Shown piece after piece: positions 1 through 5,522 of a DNA stretch of 8,306 bases. The stretch spans positions 1 to 8,306 of the forward strand of contig CAJXFJ010000054.1 in NCBI GenBank assembly GCA_913052515.1, written 5' to 3'. The position numbers and the translations under genes were made by a program. The stretch is from an uncultured Flavobacteriales bacterium. GTDB lineage: Bacteria > Bacteroidota > Bacteroidia > Flavobacteriales > Vicingaceae. The notes beneath the pieces are model-generated. The model saw only the letters and a list, made by a program, of their open reading frames with translations. It ran no database searches and was not told where the DNA came from. Each line of letters opens with the position of its first letter. The first letter of the stretch is position 1.

Positions 1-1447
1 CGTAGAAGCATTTTTCATAAAGTTCTTCGTTAAATGTTTTTCCATTGCTAAGGGTAACTTCTTCTTTTAGCCATTGCCAAACTTGAGTTCGTGAAATTTC
101 TGCTGTGGCGGCATCTTCCATTAAGTTAAAAATGGCAGCAGCTCCATTTCCACTAAGCCAAGCAGCTATATATTGAATTCCAATGTTTATATTTTTTCGA
201 ACTCCTTCTTCTGAAATTGTCCCTACTGGAACTTCAATTAGGTCTTTGGCAGAAACTTGTACATCTTCTCGTTTTTCATCAATTTGATTAGCCTGAAGCA
301 TATAAGTATTAAAAACATCTAAAGCCACTTTAACTAATGCAGGATGGGCTACCCAAGTTCCATCATGTCCATTTTGAGCTTCGCGAATTTTATCGTTTTT
401 CACTTTTTCAAAAGCAAGGCGATTGGCCTCTTCATCATTTTTGATGGGAATTTGTGCAGCCATGCCTCCCATAGCATGTACGTTTCTTTTGTGACAAGTT
501 TTAATGACCAAATCTGAATAGGCTTTCATAAAAGGAACGGTCATACCTACTTGATCTCGGTCAGGTAAAATGAACCCCTCTTGTTTATGGAAACATTTGA
601 TGTAAGAAAAGATGTAATCCCAACGTCCACAATTTAAACCTGCGGAGTGCTCTCTCAATTCATAAAGAATTTCATGCATTTGAAAGCTAGCTAATATGGT
701 TTCTAATAAAACCGTTGCCTTAATCGTGCCTTCTGCAATTCCCAAATAATTTTGAGCAAAAACAAATACTTCATTCCACCAACGAGCTTCTAGGTGATGT
801 TCTAGTTTGGGTAAATAGAAGTACGGACCACTATTTTTAGCTAAGAGCGCTTTCGCATTATGAAAAAAGTAAAGTCCAAAATCGACTAAAGAGCCGCTCA
901 TTGCTTGATTATTAACAAGAATGTGACTTTCCATTAAATGAAGCCCCCTTGGTCTAACCATTAGAACTGCAGGATTATCATTTAATTCGTAATGTTTGCC
1001 ATTCGGATTCGTAAAACTGATAGTACCACGAACTGCATCATGTAAGTTTATTTGACCCATCATCATGTTTTCCCAAGAAGGAGAATTACTATCCTCAAAG
1101 TCAGTCATAAAAACTTTAACACCTGAGTTTAAGGCGTTAATCACCATTTTTCGGTCTGTTGGGCCAGTAATTTCAACTCTACGATCTAACAAATCTTTTG
1201 GAAGAGGTGAAACGGTCCAGTCACCTTCTCGAATGCTTAGCGTACCCTCTATGAAATCTGGTGTCCATCCATTGTTCAGTTTTTCCTTTGTTTCATTTCT
1301 AGCTTCCATTAAAGTTTGTCTCTTTTCTTCAAACTTTAAATGCAATGCTTCTAAAAATGCAAGTGCCTCTTCCGTGAGTATACTCTTAAAGCTGCTATTC
1401 ACTTGACCTCTTATTTCAATTTGTTTTTTATTCGTTCCTATTATCAT
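1..1447 (-). CDS. aceB: Malate synthase A, C-terminus cut by window edge
   Basis: Condenses acetyl-CoA with glyoxylate to malate, the second step of the glyoxylate bypass, in the cytoplasm. Reading leftward from the ATG at 1447 gives 482 uninterrupted codons with no stop before the edge. The E. coli enzyme is about 533 residues, so roughly 50 C-terminal residues are missing. Hallmarks seen: VRPRGLH with the likely catalytic Arg167; the family signature REHSAGLNCGRWDYIF at about 265-280 with Glu266 and Asp277; GGMAAQIPI at about 327-335; and MEDAATAEISRTQVWQW at about 443-459, whose Asp445 aligns with the proposed catalytic base of MSA. The start is supported by a -7 promoter element about 25 bp upstream. 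It is transcribed away from a RamB/ScfR-like regulator gene, the expected context for a glyoxylate gene under local control. Isocitrate lyase (aceA) often lies beside aceB but would be outside the window. Identity is very secure. Confidence 0.97.
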   Translation of the reverse strand, partial: MIIGTNKKQIEIRGQVNSSFKSILTEEALAFLEALHLKFEEKRQTLMEARNETKEKLNNGWTPDFIEGTLSIREGDWTVSPLPKDLLDRRVEITGPTDRKMVINALNSGVKVFMTDFEDSNSPSWENMMMGQINLHDAVRGTISFTNPNGKHYELNDNPAVLMVRPRGLHLMESHILVNNQAMSGSLVDFGLYFFHNAKALLAKNSGPYFYLPKLEHHLEARWWNEVFVFAQNYLGIAEGTIKATVLLETILASFQMHEILYELREHSAGLNCGRWDYIFSYIKCFHKQEGFILPDRDQVGMTVPFMKAYSDLVIKTCHKRNVHAMGGMAAQIPIKNDEEANRLAFEKVKNDKIREAQNGHDGTWVAHPALVKVALDVFNTYMLQANQIDEKREDVQVSAKDLIEVPVGTISEEGVRKNINIGIQYIAAWLSGNGAAAIFNLMEDAATAEISRTQVWQWLKEEVTLSNGKTFNEELYEKCFY

Positions 1448-1472
1448 GGTGATTTTGTTTTAGCGTACGATG

Positions 1473-1480
1473 CAAATATA
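1473..1480 (-). promoter_or_regulatory. Bacteroidota -7 element for aceB (TATATTTG)
   Basis: On the minus strand this reads TATATTTG, a perfect match to the TAnnTTTG consensus of the Bacteroidota primary sigma factor. It predicts a transcript start near 1467 and a leader of about 20 bases before the ATG at 1447. No good TTG/TTTG -33 box lies at the usual spacing. Instead, a perfect palindrome abuts the upstream side of the element, suggesting dependence on or blocking by a regulator. Confidence 0.7.
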
Positions 1481-1527
1481 GCGAACGTTCGCAAAATAAA
1501 AAGAATTCGCAAAAAGAATTTTTTCGC
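1481..1527. promoter_or_regulatory. Candidate operator: palindrome plus TTCGC repeats
   Basis: This segment sits between two divergent -7 elements. It holds the perfect 12-bp palindrome GCGAACGTTCGC (1481-1492), then direct copies of its half-site: TTCGCAAAA at 1488-1496 (overlapping the palindrome), TTCGCAAAA at 1506-1514 and TTCGCTGAA at 1523-1531. The copies are 18 and 17 bp apart. The outer copies lie about 20-25 bp upstream of each predicted transcript start, where a bound protein would affect RNA polymerase. TTCGCAAA resembles the TTTGCAAA core I recall for RamB sites in Corynebacterium. That the adjacent regulator binds here is inferred. Confidence 0.6.
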
Positions 1528-1535
1528 TGAATGTT

Positions 1536-1543
1536 TATATTTG
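1536..1543 (+). promoter_or_regulatory. Bacteroidota -7 element for the regulator gene (TATATTTG)
   Basis: TATATTTG is a perfect TAnnTTTG match, identical to the element driving aceB in the opposite direction. It ends 15 bases before the ATG at 1559, predicting a transcript start near 1548 and a leader of only about 10 bases. No convincing -33 box is present at the usual spacing. Confidence 0.65.
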
Positions 1544-1558
1544 TTTCAAATTCGAGAA

Positions 1559-3043
1559 ATGAAGCACCTTTCAGAAGATCAGATAAAAAAGATTTTTGGC
1601 TTAAAATTGAAGCAATGTAGAACAGAAAAAGACCTTTCTTTGCTTGGTTTGTCCAAATTAACGGGCTTAAGTAAGAGCTACCTAAACGAAATTGAGAAGG
1701 GGAAGAAATACCCCAAGCAGGATAAAGTTATTGCTTTAGCAGAAGCCTTAGAAACCTCCTATGAAGAGCTGGTGAGCGTCAAATTAAAAGGCAATATGGC
1801 TTCTTTGGGTGAGATTGTTCAAAGTGGAGTTTTGAAAGAAATGCCTTTAAATCTTTTTGGAATTGACGAGAATAGCTTGATCGATATTATTTCCGGAGCA
1901 CCTGAAAAAGTTACCGCTTTTATCGGGACTATTTTTGAGATGACCAGGGAGCATAACATTACCAAAGAGTACTTTTACCTTTCTTCATTGCGTGGTTTTC
2001 AAGAGCGAAAAGAAAACTACTTTGAGCGAATTGAGCAGGAAGTTGAAAAGTTTGCCAAACGTTATCAGCTTGACTTATCCAAAAAAGTAGTTTCAGAAGA
2101 ATTGGAAGAAATCTTAAAAGATGAGTTTAACTATTCAATTGATGACAATCAGTTAACTGAACAAGATTACCCAGATGCCATACGTTCGGTTTTCATTCCC
2201 AAAGAAAACCGTTTGCTAATTGCGAAACCAACCTCAGAAACACAGCGGGTTTTTATCTTGGCAAAAGAGCTGGCTTACGCTCATTTAGGAATAAGTCAAC
2301 GCCCACTAACTTTTACTTGGATAAAGTTTTCGCATTTTGAAGAGGTGCTGAATAACTTTAGGGCTTCGTACTTTGCCGGAGCGCTTATTTTGCCCAAAGA
2401 GCGTTTTACTCAAGATTTAGAATCTTTTTTTCAATCTAAGAAATGGGATCCAAAAGCCTTTTTAAGCTTGTTGCATAAGTACACCGATTCAGCGGAAACA
2501 TTTTTTCAGCGTCTCACAAATGTTTTGCCTCATGAAATGGGGATTCGAGATATTTTCTTTTTGCGCTTTCACACCAAGTCAAACCAATTACCGCAGTTAA
2601 ACAAAGAATTACATCTCAGTAAAAAGCATCAACCTCACAAAATGGACCGAAGGGAACATTACTGCATGCGCTGGGTAAGTACCGATATCTTAATCAACCA
2701 GGATGATTATGTAGAAATGGATGGAATTCGAGTGGGTGTCCAAATCAGTCGCTTTCATGAAAATGGAGCCAATTACCTTGTTATTACTTCTAGTAATGCA
2801 GACCCTTTTAAAGCTGATCGATTTAGGAGCGTATGCATTGGTATAGAACTTAATAACCGTCAGCGAAAGAAGATTGGATTTGTTAAAGATGAACAAATTC
2901 AAAAAAGGGAAGTCAACCAAACCTGCGAGCGTTGCGGTATTTTAGATTGTAAGGATCGTATGGCCGATGCCGATATTTTTCTGAGAGAAAAGCGAAATCA
3001 AGAAATTGAAAAAAGGGTGTATGATTTGATAGGTAAGGTTTAA
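1559..3043 (+). CDS. RamB/ScfR-like XRE-family transcriptional regulator
   Basis: Predicted cytoplasmic DNA-binding regulator of acetate, fatty-acid or glyoxylate metabolism, 494 residues. An XRE-type helix-turn-helix spans about 10-72, with LSKLTGLSKSYLNEIEKGKKYP as the recognition region. An ImmA/IrrE-like domain follows (about 200-335), including RASYFAGALILPKERF at 268-283. Its metallopeptidase HExxH is replaced by KELAY (236-240), so it is probably a non-catalytic sensor fold. The C-terminal part resembles the ScfR (DUF2083) domain, with Cys369 and the cluster Cys456, Cys459, Cys464 (TCERCGILDCKDRMA), possibly binding metal or an acyl-CoA-type effector. The frame stays open upstream to 1403, but that part overlaps aceB, the operator and the promoter, so ATG 1559 is chosen. 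Divergence from aceB suggests it controls aceB and itself. Whether it activates or represses cannot be told from sequence. Family assignment is firm; the ligand is unknown. Confidence 0.88.
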   Translation: MKHLSEDQIKKIFGLKLKQCRTEKDLSLLGLSKLTGLSKSYLNEIEKGKKYPKQDKVIALAEALETSYEELVSVKLKGNMASLGEIVQSGVLKEMPLNLFGIDENSLIDIISGAPEKVTAFIGTIFEMTREHNITKEYFYLSSLRGFQERKENYFERIEQEVEKFAKRYQLDLSKKVVSEELEEILKDEFNYSIDDNQLTEQDYPDAIRSVFIPKENRLLIAKPTSETQRVFILAKELAYAHLGISQRPLTFTWIKFSHFEEVLNNFRASYFAGALILPKERFTQDLESFFQSKKWDPKAFLSLLHKYTDSAETFFQRLTNVLPHEMGIRDIFFLRFHTKSNQLPQLNKELHLSKKHQPHKMDRREHYCMRWVSTDILINQDDYVEMDGIRVGVQISRFHENGANYLVITSSNADPFKADRFRSVCIGIELNNRQRKKIGFVKDEQIQKREVNQTCERCGILDCKDRMADADIFLREKRNQEIEKRVYDLIGKV

Positions 3044-3663
3044 GGCAATAGCCATGGACCTATTTTGATTAGCCAAAGGTAGTAGCCCAATATTCCACCA
3101 ATAAACCCACCCGAAATAAAACTAAGCCGAAAGTGGGCGGGGATGAACCGAAAAATTACCACCAAACTGATGATTAAACTCAGACACGCAGTGGTAATAG
3201 AAATCAATCCTGGATGCCAATTTAGTTCTTGAGCTAAATAAAACTCATCTCCACCGAAAGGAGATTGAACTTTACCCAAAAAGAACTTAACCAAACCAAC
3301 AAATAGATTAGCCAACTGTCTTAAGCAAAATAAGGTGAGAAAAGCGGCCAACCAATCAATAAAATTCCAAGTACGTTTTCCTAATGTTAATTCTCGGTAA
3401 ATAAGAATTCCAAGGCCCATAAAAGAGCTAAGTAATGTTTGAGCAGGTCCACCTAGGCTAATCCAAAATGCATTACTTGGTAATAAATGGTAAGGAGATT
3501 CGCCTTCCCAATTCATTGATGCATAGTGCAAAGTAGTTTCGTAACCAAGGACTTTTGCTACAACTATGTGACCCATTTCATGACTAAGAGTGCCAATTAC
3601 CGTGAAGGCAATAAAGACGAGAGAAAAATAAAATAAGGGTTTAAGTCTCAGGACCAAAATCAA
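3040..3663 (-). CDS. Small M50-like membrane zinc metalloprotease
   Basis: A 207-residue polytopic membrane protein with the zinc motif HEMGH (His28, Glu29, His32) inside the first hydrophobic segment (about 11-37), as in intramembrane M50 peptidases. A GGPAQT stretch at 71-76 resembles the M50 GPxxN region. The acidic pair in FGGDE (Asp139, Glu140) could supply the third zinc ligand. Further hydrophobic segments lie at about 65-89, 104-129, 151-174 and 183-206. There is no PDZ domain. The substrate is unknown, and it may be a chaperone-like relative rather than an active protease. An in-frame TAA directly precedes the TTG at 3663, and the first ATG is inside HEMGH, so a non-ATG start is forced: TTG 3663, or TTG 3657. 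It overlaps the end of the patatin gene by 23 bp, suggesting translational coupling, and its stop overlaps the stop of the convergent regulator gene. The gene is likely real; the function is moderately sure. Confidence 0.78.
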   Translation of the reverse strand: MILVLRLKPLFYFSLVFIAFTVIGTLSHEMGHIVVAKVLGYETTLHYASMNWEGESPYHLLPSNAFWISLGGPAQTLLSSFMGLGILIYRELTLGKRTWNFIDWLAAFLTLFCLRQLANLFVGLVKFFLGKVQSPFGGDEFYLAQELNWHPGLISITTACLSLIISLVVIFRFIPAHFRLSFISGGFIGGILGYYLWLIKIGPWLLP

Positions 3664-4678
3664 TTAATTTCTCTACAATTTGATCCAATTCTTGATCTAC
3701 TTCGCTTCTTGAAACATAGCTTAAGCCATCTTCTTTTAATTTTAGCAAGTTGTCTTCCGAAGCATCATCCATTTCGGAGTTGGCACTTATGACTTGAGGG
3801 TCGAGTCGATGATAGTCTCTTTTATGCTCGTCTTCTAAGGTATCGTAAATTCGTTTAAGGTGATAATCGACGGTTTGTGAATTGCCACTCATCATGATTT
3901 CTAAAACTGGTTTTATCCATTGAATCATGCCCCAGTCTTTGGCTTTGTCGTACTTGTATTTTTGTGCTTTGCTTCCTGTACTCACTGAAACAATCATCAT
4001 ATTTTCAGCGGTTGGAGCTTCTTTCTCAATACCTTCAAAGTGCATGTTTCGAACCTCGGAGTAAGCAGCAAGAGCGGGGTTGTTGATAAATACGCCACCG
4101 TCAATTAAAGCATAATCTGTACCGATACCATTTTCCACCAAAGCGGTTTCAAAGTAAGTTGGGGCTGCCGAGGTTGAACGAGCTACATCCCTTACTTTAA
4201 AATCATAAATATCATTATTGGCTCTCGCTTGTTTGAAGAAATGGGGTTTCCCATTCGCAATGTCGTAAGAAGAAATAATACAAGGCTTCAACAATTCACT
4301 TAGTTTGGTGTCTCCAAAAGTTTCTTTCAATGCTTTCTCTAGGGCTTTGGCTGAGTATTTTTCATCGGTCACGCCATCTCCACTTTTGATTCGTTGCCAG
4401 GTATTTCGGTCAAAAATGCTGCTGCCTTTTTCCATGTAAAAATTTAGGGCATCTTCTGCAGAATATTTAGGTTTTCCTTCTTCGTTAGGGTAGAGGTAAC
4501 AAAGACTTAAAATGCCTCCTGTACTTGTGCCTGCCATAAAATCAAAATAGTCGGCTAGCTTAGCATTAGGAGTTTCACTTTTTGTTTGAAGCTTGTCTTC
4601 GAGGCGCTTTAATACTTCACCTGCCAGCACGCCGCGGATACCACCGCCATCGATGCTGAGTATTCTTACTTTTCTCAT
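3641..4678 (-). CDS. Patatin-like phospholipase
   Basis: Predicted lipid acyl hydrolase of 345 residues using a Ser-Asp dyad. All patatin motifs are visible in order: the oxyanion-hole loop DGGGIRG at 10-16, the nucleophile elbow GTSTGG with Ser52 at 50-55, RSTSAAPTYF at 168-177, and the catalytic Asp193 in LIDGGVFINNP at 191-201. There is no signal peptide or membrane segment, so it is probably cytoplasmic and acts on the inner face of the membrane or on free lipids. Such proteins resemble both CapV, the phospholipase effector of CBASS, and housekeeping bacterial patatins. No cyclic-nucleotide synthase is nearby, so the housekeeping reading is preferred. It has its own -7 promoter element just upstream and overlaps the M50-like gene downstream. 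It follows the AlkD-like gene after 52 bp. Family is secure, substrate unknown. Confidence 0.93.
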   Translation of the reverse strand: MRKVRILSIDGGGIRGVLAGEVLKRLEDKLQTKSETPNAKLADYFDFMAGTSTGGILSLCYLYPNEEGKPKYSAEDALNFYMEKGSSIFDRNTWQRIKSGDGVTDEKYSAKALEKALKETFGDTKLSELLKPCIISSYDIANGKPHFFKQARANNDIYDFKVRDVARSTSAAPTYFETALVENGIGTDYALIDGGVFINNPALAAYSEVRNMHFEGIEKEAPTAENMMIVSVSTGSKAQKYKYDKAKDWGMIQWIKPVLEIMMSGNSQTVDYHLKRIYDTLEDEHKRDYHRLDPQVISANSEMDDASEDNLLKLKEDGLSYVSRSEVDQELDQIVEKLIDFGPET

Positions 4679-4704
4679 TTTCTTGGATTTATGTTGTTTT
4701 TCCT

Positions 4705-4722
4705 TTCACCAAAGCTAGTGAA
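4705..4722 (-). promoter_or_regulatory. Patatin-gene -7 element inside a short inverted repeat
   Basis: On the minus strand, 4717-4710 reads TAGCTTTG, a perfect TAnnTTTG match, flanked exactly by the inverted repeat TTCAC (4722-4718) and GTGAA (4709-4705). The predicted transcript start is near 4705, about 26 bases before the ATG at 4678. No clear -33 box is seen. The repeat lacks a following T-tract, so it is not a good terminator for the AlkD-like gene and looks more like an operator around the promoter. With 5-bp arms, chance is possible. Confidence 0.5.
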
Positions 4723-4730
4723 TAAATCCA

Positions 4731-5441
4731 TTAATGTAAGCTGTAAAGATGCCGAGGGTAATCTGCTATTCTCGTCTTTGGATTTTGCAATTCTCTTAAA
4801 GTGTCTTTCCCATTCCATTGGGCACTTTTAGAGTCTAGTTTTATTAGCTTTTCAGCCAAGTTAATGGCCATAATCTTAAGGTCGACATTTCTCTTTCCCA
4901 AAGACCGTAGCGCCCAGTTTACGGCTTTCTTTACATAAAGGCGTTCATCGGTTGCGGCTTCTTCAATAAGTTTAAAAAAGGGCATAAAAGCTGAATTATC
5001 AGATTTCTTATCAGCTGAAGTTAGGCCTGCTAGAGTTGCAAAAGCTGCTCGTTTAACAAACTCTTCTTCCCTTTTTGACCATTTATCAATTAAAATTGGG
5101 GCAAACTTAGAATGAGCAAACAACTTCATGCTATAGGTGTCACATATTTCCCAATTCTCCAGCTCATGCACAAACACTTCAGCTTGTTCTTGGGTTAATT
5201 CTTTAGGCGGAAAAAGCTTGGCACAGAGCAAACGGGCTTCATAAATGGATGTTTGGAAAAGTGCTAAGGCTAGCTCTTTGTCTTTACGAGTTCCTTTTAC
5301 GATTTCATTTAACTGTTTTTGAGTTAAGCCCAATGCCTTGTGCGCTCGAATGCCAAATTTTACTTTGCGTTTTTCGATTAGGCTTGCATCTGCACCTTGT
5401 TTTAGTTGTTGAATTATTTGTTCTACAGAATTCATTTTCAT
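4731..5441 (-). CDS. AlkD-like DNA alkylation repair protein (HEAT-repeat glycosylase)
   Basis: A 236-residue, all-helical cytoplasmic protein of the AlkC/AlkD superfamily, whose members excise alkylated purines such as 3- and 7-methyl adducts without flipping the base. The pattern of active-site residues matches AlkD: Trp97 and Asp101 in NWEICDTYS (same four-residue spacing as Trp109/Asp113 of Bacillus cereus AlkD), Arg131 in FVKRAAF, and Trp176 in KKAVNWALRSLGKRN. Length fits the family (about 220-240). The ATG at 5441 is used; Met3 (5435) is an alternative start. It is divergently transcribed from the histidine kinase gene across 81 bp and followed by the patatin-like gene. Glycosylase activity is inferred; some relatives lack detectable activity. 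Confidence 0.88.
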   Translation of the reverse strand: MKMNSVEQIIQQLKQGADASLIEKRKVKFGIRAHKALGLTQKQLNEIVKGTRKDKELALALFQTSIYEARLLCAKLFPPKELTQEQAEVFVHELENWEICDTYSMKLFAHSKFAPILIDKWSKREEEFVKRAAFATLAGLTSADKKSDNSAFMPFFKLIEEAATDERLYVKKAVNWALRSLGKRNVDLKIMAINLAEKLIKLDSKSAQWNGKDTLRELQNPKTRIADYPRHLYSLH

Positions 5442-5447
5442 ATCAGC

Positions 5448-5455
5448 TAAAGCTA
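5448..5455 (-). promoter_or_regulatory. Possible -7 element for the AlkD-like gene
   Basis: On the minus strand this reads TAGCTTTA, 7 of 8 positions of TAnnTTTG, ending only 6 bases before the ATG at 5441, which would give an almost leaderless transcript. No clear -33 box is visible, so this is a weak call. Confidence 0.3.
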
Positions 5456-5476
5456 GAAAAAAGATTCTTTTAAGTG

Positions 5477-5501
5477 ATAGAAATAGCTCTTGTATTTCTA
5501 T
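5477..5501. repeat. 9-bp inverted repeat in the divergent kinase/alkD promoter region
   Basis: ATAGAAATA (5477-5485) and TATTTCTAT (5493-5501) are perfect inverted copies with a 7-base spacer. The right part of the spacer contains the TTG that serves as -33 box for the kinase gene, and the right arm fills most of the -33/-7 spacer. Neither predicted transcript includes it, so it looks like a protein-binding operator rather than an RNA hairpin. A smaller 13-bp palindrome, AAAAGATTCTTTT, lies at 5459-5471. Confidence 0.5.
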
Positions 5502-5518
5502 GTTCAGCGGTACTTTTG
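5490..5518 (+). promoter_or_regulatory. Promoter of the histidine kinase gene, probably leaderless
   Basis: TTG at 5490-5492 and TACTTTTG (TAnnTTTG) at 5511-5518 are separated by 18 bp, close to the Bacteroidota -33/-7 spacing. The -7 element ends 4 bases before the ATG at 5523. Since transcription usually starts about 5 bases after this element, the mRNA should begin at or within a base or two of the start codon. Confidence 0.65.
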
Positions 5519-5522
5519 CAAA

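Noticed and set aside
1065..1406. Open frame on the plus strand
   Set aside because: Antisense shadow of aceB with no recognisable domain.
1403..1558. Upstream extension of the regulator reading frame
   Set aside because: It overlaps the start of aceB and covers the promoter and palindrome; the ATG at 1559 gives a normal start just before the HTH domain.
2690..2920. Open frame on the minus strand
   Set aside because: Antisense shadow of the regulator's C-terminal domain.
3641..4678. Patatin as a CBASS phospholipase effector
   Set aside because: No CD-NTase, Cap2/Cap3 or other cyclic-nucleotide synthase gene is present in the window; the flanking genes are repair and protease genes.
5249..5473. 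Open frame on the plus strand
   Set aside because: Antisense to the AlkD-like gene and its promoter region; leucine/phenylalanine-rich shadow sequence.
5490..5522. TTG start at 5490 for the histidine kinase
   Set aside because: It would add 11 residues before the signal peptide and lie over the promoter; ATG 5523 fits both.
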